Source of the DNA: CAYNLK01 sp964398055
GTDB taxonomy: Bacteria; Chloroflexota; Anaerolineae; 4572-78; J111
Assembly (NCBI GenBank): GCA_964398055.1
Contig: CAYNLK010000006.1
Span: 139,812-203,811, forward strand
Length of the DNA: 64,000 nucleotides
Direction: 5' to 3'
Notes under the pieces: model-generated
What the model was told of the DNA's origin: nothing
The model's input: the letters and a program-made list of their open reading frames with translations, nothing else
The model's database searches: none
Program-made: the position numbers and the translations under genes
Shown: positions 8,145 to 16,167 of the stretch, one piece after another
Layout: each line of letters begins with the position of its first letter
Numbering within the stretch: the first letter of the stretch is position 1

Positions 8145-9689
8145 ATGGGACGTTACTTGATGGCTTTGGACGCCGGTATCGGCGGCGGCCGCTGTGTTGT
8201 CTTCGATACGCAGGGACAGTACATCTGCTCAAACTATCGTGAGTGGAGTTATAACCGGCCGGATAAGATTCCCGGGGCGGTTGAATTCGAAGCCGCCGAC
8301 TTCTGGCAAATGATGTGTGATGTCACCCGCCAGACGCTAACCGAACTGCCCGGCGGCGCAGCCGAGATTGCCGCAATCAGTGCCACCTGTATGCGGGAAG
8401 GTTTTGTGCTGTTGGACCAGGCCGGCCAGGAAATCTATGCCGCCCCTTCGTTTGATGAGCGGGGCCGGCCCTACAACGCCGCTTTGGGCCAGGAAATGGG
8501 TCAGCAAATCTACGAGACTACCGGCCACTGGCCGGCCAGCCTGCACGCGCCCGGCCGGATTATGTGTCTTCAGGAACGTGAACCGGAACGATGGGCCAGG
8601 GCCAAATCCCTCTTGATGATTGGCGATTGGCTCTTGTATCGCCTGACCGGCGAAAAGGCCGGCGAACCCTCTAATCTCTGCTCCACCGTCCTGTTCGACG
8701 CCCATCGCCGCGACTGGGCCGACGATATCCTGCAGCGCATCAACTTGCCCCGCCCTATGCTGCCCTCAATTCGTAACGCCGGGGAACTCCTGGGCCAGGT
8801 TTCGGCCAAAGCGGCCGCAGAAACCGGGCTGCGGGCGGGCACGCCCGTGGTCATCGGCGGCGGCGACTCGCAAAGTGGCCTGATCGGCACCGGCGCTACC
8901 CGGCCCGGCCGGGTCACGGCGGTGGCCGGTACTACGACCCCGATCCTGCTGGTGATTGAGCGGGCGGCAATTGACCAGGAAATGCGCCCCTGGACGCGTT
9001 GCCACGCCGTGCCCAAGCTGTGGTGTTTGGAGGCCAATGCCGGCATGACCGGCATCGTCTATCGCTGGGTGCGGGATGGCCTGTGCGAGCTGGAAAAAGC
9101 GACCGGCGAGAAGGTTGGCCTCGACCCGTATGTACTGATGAACGAACGGGCCGCCCGGGTGCCTGTTGGCGCCAATGGGGTGGTGGTGATGGCTTCCAGC
9201 CGGATGAATGCCAAGCGCATCGATCGGTTATTCGCGCCGGGCGGCATTATGGGGCTGGACCCGATGCAGCCGGCCCGGACCCGGCTGGATGAAATCATCC
9301 GGGCCACGATGGAGAACATCTGCTATGCCGTGCGGGCCAACATCGAGTTATTTGAGCAGGTCTCTGGCGAGCGGGTCACAGAAATGCGTCTCTGCGGCGG
9401 CCAGGCTCGCAGCCAGTTCTGGGTGCAGATGCAGGCTGATATCCTGGGCATTCCGGTCCTGGTTTCCAAAAATGAAGAGGCAACCGCCCTGGGCGCGGCG
9501 GTCTGCGCCGGCGTCGGGGTGGGGATATTCGCGGATCTGGACGCTGGTGGTGAAGTTGTCTCCGCCTTTACCCCCATTGAACCTCAACCCAAGAAACAGG
9601 CTGAATACGAACCCCATTATCAACGTTGGTTGCGGCTGTTTGAAATGCGGAGTCAACTGCCGGATGATCTGACCTGGCCGCCGGCATAA
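8145..9689 (+). CDS. FGGY-family carbohydrate kinase, LsrK-like
   Basis: The 514-aa protein has the FGGY kinase layout: N-terminal YLMALDAGIGGGRCVVFD, then ISATCMREGFVLLDQAG, IGDWLLYRLTGE, the region VIGGGDSQSGLIGTG that holds the catalytic Asp, and MRLCGGQARSQFW near the C-terminus. CMREG and the GDWL..LTGE segment resemble the autoinducer-2 kinase LsrK more than xylulokinase or glycerol kinase. No LsrF or LsrG homologue is visible here, so AI-2 as substrate is not supported. An AAAGGAG site precedes ATG 8145. It should phosphorylate the imported compound, giving the ligand for the SorC regulator. Sub-specificity is uncertain. Confidence 0.88.
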   Translation: MGRYLMALDAGIGGGRCVVFDTQGQYICSNYREWSYNRPDKIPGAVEFEAADFWQMMCDVTRQTLTELPGGAAEIAAISATCMREGFVLLDQAGQEIYAAPSFDERGRPYNAALGQEMGQQIYETTGHWPASLHAPGRIMCLQEREPERWARAKSLLMIGDWLLYRLTGEKAGEPSNLCSTVLFDAHRRDWADDILQRINLPRPMLPSIRNAGELLGQVSAKAAAETGLRAGTPVVIGGGDSQSGLIGTGATRPGRVTAVAGTTTPILLVIERAAIDQEMRPWTRCHAVPKLWCLEANAGMTGIVYRWVRDGLCELEKATGEKVGLDPYVLMNERAARVPVGANGVVVMASSRMNAKRIDRLFAPGGIMGLDPMQPARTRLDEIIRATMENICYAVRANIELFEQVSGERVTEMRLCGGQARSQFWVQMQADILGIPVLVSKNEEATALGAAVCAGVGVGIFADLDAGGEVVSAFTPIEPQPKKQAEYEPHYQRWLRLFEMRSQLPDDLTWPPA

Positions 9690-9730
9690 AAGATTGTCTT
9701 GCCGGGGAGGCTAAGTAGTTATGTTGCGCC

Positions 9731-11695
9731 TTACTTTTCTTTGATCAAGCCGGCCCGGTAAGCGCCCAGTAGAGCTTGCAGGTCGTCAATCTGGCGCTGG
9801 AGTTCCACTCCAATGTCCGTGTCCCGGATGCGAATGCGCGTGTAATTTCGCTCCAGAATCTGGGTTTTGGAGTCGATATCTCGCTCGGCTTCGACGGCTT
9901 GCTGCGTTGACTCAAAGGGCAGGTGCGAAGCCAACAGCAGCCCGTACGAGTTAAAAATCAGGGTGTAACCGGCAATGCCGGTTTCTTTCTGATAGGCTTT
10001 GGAAAAACCCCCGTCGATCACCAATAATTTGCCGTCGGCTTTGATGGGACTTTCCCCTTTTTTGACCTTGACCGGTACGTGGCCGTTGACGATATGGCCG
10101 GTGTCCGGGTCTACCCCAAACTCGGCCAGGATTTGCCGGGCTGTTTCTGGTCGGTCCCGGAACTCATAGTAGGGGTCCTTGGTTTCGACGTGAGTACTCT
10201 TATCGGCGATGAAGTACCGTTCAAAGGTGGCCATCTTGTCCTTGCCAAACAGCGGCGACTGGGCGCCGCTCCACAGGTACCACAGCGTATCCAGCCCCTC
10301 CTGCTTTTGGGCCGGATCGTTGGCAAAATAGGCCTGGCGGGCCAGCCGTTCCACCCGGTCCATAAAGGCTTTGGCGGTTAACTCCTGGTCGCCAAACCTG
10401 AAGGGCTTAAAAGTCCCATCCTCGTTCATCGGGATGCAGCCGTGATAGAGTAGATTGCCGTTGAACACCAGGTACATACTGCCCCTGGCGTACAGAAAAC
10501 GGACGTGCTGCTGTAGTTTTTCGCTGTGCTCAAATGAAAGCCGCAGCTTCTCCACCACCAACTTCTCCGCCTCGGTCAATTCATACGGTCGTTCAGGGTT
10601 TATCGTGGGGAAGTGGGCGTCAATGAGCGGATAGCTCTGGCCGTTCAGGTTAACCACCCCTTTTTGGCAGTCGATTTTATCCAGCAGCAGCCTATCCTCC
10701 ATATGATAATAGGGTTGTCGCTGGATCAGTTGGCCTTCCAGTTTCAACTGGATAATGGTAATGGCTTTGTGCATTTGGGCCATCAGCCGGATTTCATTCT
10801 CGGTGAACTCCTCCTGGCCGCTTACCTTTGGCTTGAACTGGGCGCACGGGTCAGTGCCGTAGACCTCCAGTGCCAATGAAGCCAGCGGCAGCAGGCTGAT
10901 GGCATAGCCATTTTCCAGCGTTTCCATATTGGCATAGCGTAGACAGATGCGGATGACATTGGCCAGGCAGGCTTCGCTGCCGGCCGCGGCGCCCATCCAG
11001 ACAATATCGTGGTTGCCCCATTGGAAATCGAGCGAGTGATACTCCAGCAGCCGGTCCATGATGATGTGAGCGCCGGGACCGCGGTCATAAACATCGCCAA
11101 TGATGTGGAGATGGTCGATAGCCAGCCGCTGGATCAGCTCCGACATCGCCACAATGAATTCCCTGGCCCGGCCGATGGAGCTGATGGTGTCGATGATGCT
11201 CTGGTAATATTCGTGTTTGTTAACGATACTTTCCTGCTCGTGCAGCAACTCCTCGATGATGTAGGCAAAATCCGGAGGCAGGGCCTTGCGCACTTTGGAG
11301 CGGGTATATTTTGATGAGACCACCCGGGCCAGTTTGATCAGCCGGAACAGGGTGATCCGGTACCATTCCTCGGCGTTGTCCACATTTTTCAAAACTAGCG
11401 GCAATTTTTGTTCCGGGTAATATATCAGGGTAGCCAGGCTTTGTTTTTCCTTGTCCAGCAGGGTATCGGCAAAGGTCTCATCAATTTTGCGCTTGATCGA
11501 GCCGGAGCCATTCTTGATGACGTGTAAAAAAGCTTCGTACTCGCCGTGGATGTCGGTTAGAAAATGCTCGGTGCCTTTGGGCAGGTTGAGAATGGCGTTC
11601 AGGTTGATGATCTCAGTCGACGCCGCCTGAATAGTGGGGTACTGCTTTGATAGTAGTTTCAAATAATTCAGATCTTTTTCGGTAATATTTTCCAT
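9731..11695 (-). CDS. fbp: Class III fructose-1,6-bisphosphatase
   Basis: The 654-aa length and sequence match the Firmicutes-type Fbp family, which removes the 1-phosphate from fructose-1,6-bisphosphate in gluconeogenesis. The metallophosphatase motifs are present in order: LTDIHGEYEAF (about residue 47), GDVYDRGPGAH (about 200) and WGNHDIVWMGAAAG (about 225). Later blocks INGHVPV-like (IVNGHVPVKVKKGESP) and VIDGGFSKAYQKETG are also typical. The gene is convergent with the kinase cluster. Its start overlaps the end of a small AbrB-like gene by 28 bases, suggesting coupled translation. The family assignment is very firm. Confidence 0.96.
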   Translation of the reverse strand: MENITEKDLNYLKLLSKQYPTIQAASTEIINLNAILNLPKGTEHFLTDIHGEYEAFLHVIKNGSGSIKRKIDETFADTLLDKEKQSLATLIYYPEQKLPLVLKNVDNAEEWYRITLFRLIKLARVVSSKYTRSKVRKALPPDFAYIIEELLHEQESIVNKHEYYQSIIDTISSIGRAREFIVAMSELIQRLAIDHLHIIGDVYDRGPGAHIIMDRLLEYHSLDFQWGNHDIVWMGAAAGSEACLANVIRICLRYANMETLENGYAISLLPLASLALEVYGTDPCAQFKPKVSGQEEFTENEIRLMAQMHKAITIIQLKLEGQLIQRQPYYHMEDRLLLDKIDCQKGVVNLNGQSYPLIDAHFPTINPERPYELTEAEKLVVEKLRLSFEHSEKLQQHVRFLYARGSMYLVFNGNLLYHGCIPMNEDGTFKPFRFGDQELTAKAFMDRVERLARQAYFANDPAQKQEGLDTLWYLWSGAQSPLFGKDKMATFERYFIADKSTHVETKDPYYEFRDRPETARQILAEFGVDPDTGHIVNGHVPVKVKKGESPIKADGKLLVIDGGFSKAYQKETGIAGYTLIFNSYGLLLASHLPFESTQQAVEAERDIDSKTQILERNYTRIRIRDTDIGVELQRQIDDLQALLGAYRAGLIKEK

Positions 11696-11967
11696 GTCAT
11701 TCTCCCATTAACCCAATTTCTATTTTCGTGTTTCGCCAGAGCTTCTAAAGCCGGGCGATATTGCTCAATAAAATCTGAAACTTGCCGGGCAAAATCCTCG
11801 TCTATCCCTGCCAGGGGGAGTGAGGCCGGGGTGATAATAATTTGTCCAAGTTCCTGCTTTAGCGTGACTGAAACTTCGGTATCCAGAGATAATCCTAACC
11901 TCTGCAACATATCTTCAGGGAGTAATACAGCCAACCCGTATTGAGTTTGCAGCAACTTACCAACCAT
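11668..11967 (-). CDS. AbrB/MazE-like antitoxin-type DNA-binding protein, orphan
   Basis: The 99-aa protein has the swapped-hairpin AbrB pattern near its start (LLQTQYGLAVLLPEDMLQRLGL, described here in two parts: LLQTQYGLAV then LLPEDMLQRLGL) followed by SVTLKQELGQIIITPA, and a helical tail DFIEQYRPALEALAKHE seen in antitoxins partnered with Doc/death-on-curing toxins. No toxin follows. The next gene is fbp, which it overlaps by 28 bases, and its last residues are translated from the fbp start region. It may be an antitoxin that lost its toxin, or a small regulator of fbp. A GAGGA ribosome site precedes ATG at 11967. Confidence 0.7.
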   Translation of the reverse strand: MVGKLLQTQYGLAVLLPEDMLQRLGLSLDTEVSVTLKQELGQIIITPASLPLAGIDEDFARQVSDFIEQYRPALEALAKHENRNWVNGRMTWKILPKKI

Positions 11968-12079
11968 GATATCCTCACTTGCTTAAAGTGTCATTCGGAT
12001 TTTGAGCGATAGTGTAATGGGGATAAATTATCATGTCAAACAAAACCACATATTAGGGGGATATACAACAGGGGGAACG

Positions 12080-14170
12080 ATGTCAACCCAAATCATCCAC
12101 GGGGCCTGTCCCCACGACTGCCCGGATACCTGCGGGATCATCGCCGAAGTCGACAATGGCCGGGCCATCAATTTCTACGCCGATCCCGACCATCCCATTA
12201 CGCAAGGCTGGCTGTGCGCCAAAGTGCGGCTCTACCTGGAGCATGTGTACCACCCGGAGCGGTTGCCATACCCGCTGCGGCGAGTTGGTCCCAAGGGCGG
12301 CGGCCAGTGGGAGCGGATCAGTTGGGCAACTGCCCTCGAGGAGATCGCCGGTCGCTGGCAACAGATTATCGACCGCTACGGCGCGGCGGCCATTCTGCCC
12401 TACAGCTACAGCGGCACGCTGGGGCTGGTGCAAATGAGCGCGGCCAGCGCCCGCCTCTGGAATCGATTGGGCGCCAGCCAGCTCGAGCGGAGCATTTGCG
12501 GCGCGGCGGCCGAATATGCTGTGGAAGCCACCCTGGGGGTGCGCCGCAGCCAGCCCTATGCCGATGTAGCTCACAGCCGGCTGGTCATCATCTGGGGCCA
12601 CAATCCGGCCAGCACCGCGCCCCACTTTATGCCCCATTTGAAGCAGGCCCAGCGGAATGGTACGCAGGTGGTGGTCATCGACCCGCGCCGCACCCGCACC
12701 GCCCGCGGGGCCGATCTGCACCTGGCCCCCCGGCCCAATACCGACGGGGCGTTGGCCCTGGGGCTGGCCCACGTGATGGTGGCTGAAGGCTGGCACGATG
12801 AAGCCTGGCTTGAGGCTTATACCATCGGCTGGCCGCAGTTGCGGGCGCGGCTGGCCGAATACGAGCCGGGCCGGGTGGCGGCCATCACCGGTTTGCCGGA
12901 ACCGGCCATCATCGACCTGGCCCGCCGGTACGCTGCGGCCCGGCCCAGCCTGATCAAGATTGCCGACGGCTTGCAGCGCCACCTGAATGGTGGCCAGACC
13001 GTGCGGGCCATCTGCGCCCTGCCGGCCATCACCGGCCAGTATGGCCAGCGGGGCGGCGGCTTGGCTTACAGTACCAGCGGTTATCTCAAATGGGACAAAG
13101 GCGCGCTGCACCACTGGGACGAATGTCCGCCGCCGGCTCGAAGCGTCAATATGAACCGGCTGGGCGCGGCCCTGTTGGGTGAAGTTACTGACCCGCCGGT
13201 TATGTCGCTCTACGTGTTTGGGGCCAATCCGGCCACCTCTTCGCCCAACGCCGGTAAAATTGTGCAGGGTTTGCAGCAGGAGGATCTCTTCACGGTGGTG
13301 CACGAACTCTTTATGACCGATACGGCTTTGTATGCCGATATCGTACTGCCGGCCACCTCCCAACTGGAGCAAACCGACCTGCACAAGGCTTACGGCCACA
13401 CCTGGCTGAGTTACAACCACCCGGCTATCCCACCCTTCGGAGAAAGTAAAAGCAACTGGGAGGTGATGATGCTGTTAGCCCAGATGATGGGCTTCACCGA
13501 ACCGTGGCTCCGGCAAAGCCCGGACGAGGTGATCGACGAGATTTTGACCGCCACCGCCGCTCACAATCCGGCCCTACGGGGAATTTCGTTGGCCCAACTC
13601 AAGGTCAATGGGTCTATCCCCTTGCGTCTGGAGTCGGCCACGCCCTTTGCCGACCTGCGCTTCCCGACCCCCAGCGGCAAAGTTGAACTTTATTGCCAGG
13701 CTCTGGCCGAGCTTAGTCTTGACCCGCTGCCGGGCTGGGTTGAGCCAGGTGACGACACCCGGCCGGGACCCCAGCTCACCTCACCGGCTCTGGCGCCGTT
13801 GACGCTCATCAGCGGGGCGGCGCATCACTTTGTCAGCAGCAGCTTGGCCGGCCAGGCCGGTTTGTTGGCGCGGGAGGGCATCCCGTTTGTCGAAATTCAC
13901 CCAACTGACGCGGCCGCCCGGCATATCGCCGACGGCGACCGGGTGATTGTCGAGAATGAACGGGGCTGGTGCCAGCTCCACGCCGTCGTCACCGATGCGG
14001 TCCGGCCGGGCGTGTTGGCCTCGCCCAAAGGACGCTGGGCCAGGCTCGATCCGTTTCAGAACGGCCAGCCGGGCCGAAATGTCAATTGGACCACACCTGA
14101 TACGCTCGGCGATATGGCCGGGCAGAGTACCTTTCACAGTAATCGGGTCTGGCTACGTTTAGCGGAGTGA
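12080..14170 (+). CDS. Molybdopterin-dependent oxidoreductase, formate dehydrogenase-like catalytic subunit
   Basis: The 696-aa protein belongs to the DMSO-reductase/formate dehydrogenase superfamily. The N-terminus has a 4Fe-4S site: C10-x3-C14-x3-C18 in ACPHDCPDTC, and C46 in GWLCAK. Cys140 in RSICGAAAE sits where formate dehydrogenases and polysulfide reductases place the metal-ligating Cys or Sec. Later blocks include WGHNPASTAPHFMPHL, VVIDPRRTRTA and a C-terminal MoCo-binding domain. No iron-sulfur or membrane partner gene is adjacent and no Tat signal is seen, so it is probably cytoplasmic. I chose ATG 12080 behind GGGGGA instead of the longer frame from 12002. The substrate cannot be assigned. 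Confidence 0.88.
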   Translation: MSTQIIHGACPHDCPDTCGIIAEVDNGRAINFYADPDHPITQGWLCAKVRLYLEHVYHPERLPYPLRRVGPKGGGQWERISWATALEEIAGRWQQIIDRYGAAAILPYSYSGTLGLVQMSAASARLWNRLGASQLERSICGAAAEYAVEATLGVRRSQPYADVAHSRLVIIWGHNPASTAPHFMPHLKQAQRNGTQVVVIDPRRTRTARGADLHLAPRPNTDGALALGLAHVMVAEGWHDEAWLEAYTIGWPQLRARLAEYEPGRVAAITGLPEPAIIDLARRYAAARPSLIKIADGLQRHLNGGQTVRAICALPAITGQYGQRGGGLAYSTSGYLKWDKGALHHWDECPPPARSVNMNRLGAALLGEVTDPPVMSLYVFGANPATSSPNAGKIVQGLQQEDLFTVVHELFMTDTALYADIVLPATSQLEQTDLHKAYGHTWLSYNHPAIPPFGESKSNWEVMMLLAQMMGFTEPWLRQSPDEVIDEILTATAAHNPALRGISLAQLKVNGSIPLRLESATPFADLRFPTPSGKVELYCQALAELSLDPLPGWVEPGDDTRPGPQLTSPALAPLTLISGAAHHFVSSSLAGQAGLLAREGIPFVEIHPTDAAARHIADGDRVIVENERGWCQLHAVVTDAVRPGVLASPKGRWARLDPFQNGQPGRNVNWTTPDTLGDMAGQSTFHSNRVWLRLAE

Positions 14171-14922
14171 TCGGAATGCCGCAAGCCCAGTTTCGCTTTT
14201 ACGCCGAGCTAAATGACTTCTTGCCGGCTGAGAAAAGACAACGCACCTTTGTCCATCGCTTTGAGCTGAGCGGCTCGGTCAAAGATATGATCGAGTCGCT
14301 TGGCGCGCCCCATACTGAAATCGACCTGATTCTGGTCAATGGCGAGTCGGTCGATTTTTCTTACCTGGTGCGGGATGGCGACCGGGTCAGCGTCTATCCG
14401 GTGTTCGAGTCGATCGATATTGGCCCGGCGCTGCGGGTTCGGCCCGAGCCGCTGCGCGAGCCGCGTTTTGTGCTGGATGTTCACCTGGGCCAGTTGGCCG
14501 TTTATCTGCGCATGCTCGGCTTCGACACCCTCTACCGGAACGATTACGATGACGCCGAATTGGCCCGCATCTCCAGCCAGGAGGGGCGAACCCTGCTCAC
14601 CCGCGACCGGGGTCTGCTCAAGCGCAACATCGTCACCCACGGTTATTGCTTGCGCGCCACCCAGCCCCGCCGGCAGTTGGTCGAGGTGTTGCGCCGGTTT
14701 GACCTGTTTGGCTCGATTTCACCTTTCCGGCGCTGTTTGCACTGCAACGCCCTGTTGCAGGCCGTTGATAAAGCCGAGATCAGCCACCATTTGCCGCCTA
14801 AAACCGGGCAATATTATGACTACTTTCGCCGTTGCCCCAGTTGTGACCGGATTTACTGGCAAGGCTCCCACTTTAAAAGGATGCAACAGTTTGTTGAGAG
14901 TGTGCTACAAAATCAGGAGTGA
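14167..14922 (+). CDS. ThiS/MoaD-like ubiquitin-fold domain fused to Mut7-C RNase-like domain with zinc ribbon
   Basis: The 251-aa protein has an N-terminal ubiquitin-like part (about residues 1-85, ending VRDGDRVSVYPVFES). It continues into a Mut7-C PIN-fold domain (DVHLGQLAVYLRMLGFD, then LARISSQEGRTLLTRDRGLL) and a C-terminal zinc ribbon with CLHC and CPSC pairs. This architecture is a known family of uncertain function. The Mut7-C part is a predicted ribonuclease. The ubiquitin-like part lacks the terminal Gly-Gly for sulfur transfer at its junction. GTG 14167 overlaps the stop of the molybdoenzyme gene (GTGA). An alternative ATG lies at 14176. The overlap implies co-translation. Confidence 0.85.
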   Translation: MIGMPQAQFRFYAELNDFLPAEKRQRTFVHRFELSGSVKDMIESLGAPHTEIDLILVNGESVDFSYLVRDGDRVSVYPVFESIDIGPALRVRPEPLREPRFVLDVHLGQLAVYLRMLGFDTLYRNDYDDAELARISSQEGRTLLTRDRGLLKRNIVTHGYCLRATQPRRQLVEVLRRFDLFGSISPFRRCLHCNALLQAVDKAEISHHLPPKTGQYYDYFRRCPSCDRIYWQGSHFKRMQQFVESVLQNQE

Positions 14923-14987
14923 CTCTAGCATCTGCGGTGACCAGCTTACTTAATTGATCCTCCCCCTAAATCCCTAAATTATTAGGG

Positions 14988-15017
14988 TTGACCTTGGCTT
15001 GATTTTTTTAATATAAT
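14988..15017 (+). promoter_or_regulatory. Sigma-70 type promoter for the 15163 membrane-protein gene
   Basis: TTGACC (14988-14993) and TATAAT (15012-15017) are 18 bases apart in an AT-rich stretch. Just upstream lie two direct copies of CCCTAAAT (14964-14979). The second begins a palindrome CCCTAA-ATTA-TTAGGG (14972-14987) that abuts the -35 box, a possible operator. Confidence 0.75.
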
Positions 15018-15162
15018 GAAAGTGTTACCCTTTCTGTCGTTGGCTCTGGAATAACGAACTTGATACGGTGGCTGGAATCAGGTCGGTATTGGCCTTTTGA
15101 GCCAACTGTTAACTGTTGAACATAGCCGCAGACGCAATCAAAAATTTCGCACGCAGGAAATC

Positions 15163-15999
15163 ATGACTATGCCAACCGGAGTTATCGCCTTTAGCTTGTT
15201 GTCTTGCCTTGTCAGTCTTGGTTTGATCATTGCCGGAATGGTTATGTCTGCCCGTAAGGATAAGCTCCGGCTGCTGTTGGTTCTGCTGACCGGGATGGGA
15301 ATTGTTTTGTCGCTTTTCGTCCCTCTGCTCCAAAAGTTCAGAGATCCCGTCACCGGCCCAGCCGACCCAATGGCGACCCTCGCCGCTCAGTCAAGCTTCG
15401 ATGATCAAACCCTCACCGTTCAGCCAACCCGCACTGAATTGCAAGCGGCCACAGCTGGAATCGAACTGGAGCTGGCCGAAGCCGCCGCCAGGGGCCTGGT
15501 TCAATTCACTGTTAGCGGCAATGACCTGGCCAATATCAAGCTTACTTTGGAATCGCGCCACGATGATCCTTTAGTCGTGGTCATTCCCGCCGGCGCTATC
15601 TTTATGGCCGAATCGTCCAACTTACAGAATATGATGGTCAGGACTGAGCAACGAGTATGGCTGGATAGCTCTGACCGGGAGGTATCTTTGACCATTCCCG
15701 TAGCTTGCGTGAATATGGAACGGCAGGTCCCGGCAGCGAGTGATCAGTTGCGGCTCAGTACGGCAGCCGCCGGCGGCGACCTGATCAAGCTGGTGCGGCT
15801 GCCCGACTTCCAGAGCCAATCTTTTCGGGTCCAACAGTTTGCCATTTGGACGATTACGGATAACCCTGCTCGCACCGAGTATGTGGGTATCAGCTCTTTT
15901 GACGTTGGCAGTGGGCCGAATGACCAGGAGATCCAAAGCATCCGCCGCCTGTTTAACCAGGCCGGGATCGAGTCAAGCAAATACCGGGCGCTGCGATAA
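15163..15999 (+). CDS. Membrane-anchored protein of unknown function
   Basis: I do not recognise this 278-aa protein. Two hydrophobic helices (about residues 6-27 and 35-55, separated by SARKDKLR) are followed by an acidic linker. A beta-rich domain then contains NDLANIKLTLESR, VVVIPAGAIFMAE and LTIPVACVNMERQVP. The last has a conserved-looking Cys-Asn pair reminiscent of secreted domains with a PAGT..F opening, but I cannot name the family. The start at ATG 15163 has AGGAAA upstream and follows a strong promoter. The frame open from 15097 lacks a ribosome site. It lies alone between the molybdoenzyme pair and recA. Confidence 0.7.
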   Translation: MTMPTGVIAFSLLSCLVSLGLIIAGMVMSARKDKLRLLLVLLTGMGIVLSLFVPLLQKFRDPVTGPADPMATLAAQSSFDDQTLTVQPTRTELQAATAGIELELAEAAARGLVQFTVSGNDLANIKLTLESRHDDPLVVVIPAGAIFMAESSNLQNMMVRTEQRVWLDSSDREVSLTIPVACVNMERQVPAASDQLRLSTAAAGGDLIKLVRLPDFQSQSFRVQQFAIWTITDNPARTEYVGISSFDVGSGPNDQEIQSIRRLFNQAGIESSKYRALR

Positions 16000-16051
16000 A
16001 TTCTGGCTGCTTTATGACTGATTCCCCCCATCGGAAAATCAAGCTACAATC

Positions 16052-16065
16052 TGTTCTCGAGTACA
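16052..16065 (+). promoter_or_regulatory. Candidate SOS-type operator upstream of recA
   Basis: The 14-base TGTTCTCGAGTACA is palindromic at six of seven base pairs and lies about 30 bases before the recA -35 box. It has the TGTTC half-site also found in the 18-bp palindrome in the mraZ leader. The LexA specificity of this organism is unknown, so this is only a candidate. Confidence 0.3.
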
Positions 16066-16093
16066 TTTTTGGGAGTAAAACTTTGCCAATTGC

Positions 16094-16122
16094 TTGCAAT
16101 TTGGCTTATGTTGATGTACACT
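16094..16122 (+). promoter_or_regulatory. Sigma-70 type promoter for recA
   Basis: TTGCAA (16094-16099) and TACACT (16117-16122) are separated by 17 bases, about 45 bases before the recA start codon. The -35 box is the same as that of the ftsA promoter candidate. Confidence 0.55.
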
Positions 16123-16167
16123 AGCTCTGTTAAGCGTATTTCATTAAATGGGAGTCCATCATTTTCT

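Noticed and set aside
8145..9689. Assigning the kinase firmly as autoinducer-2 kinase lsrK
   Set aside because: Sequence blocks are LsrK-like, but no LsrF, LsrG or other AI-2 processing gene is present, so the substrate stays open.
12083..13420. Long minus-strand open frame of 445 codons
   Set aside because: It is antisense to the molybdopterin enzyme, has a biased Gly/Pro/Arg/His composition typical of shadow frames in GC-rich genes, and resembles no protein.
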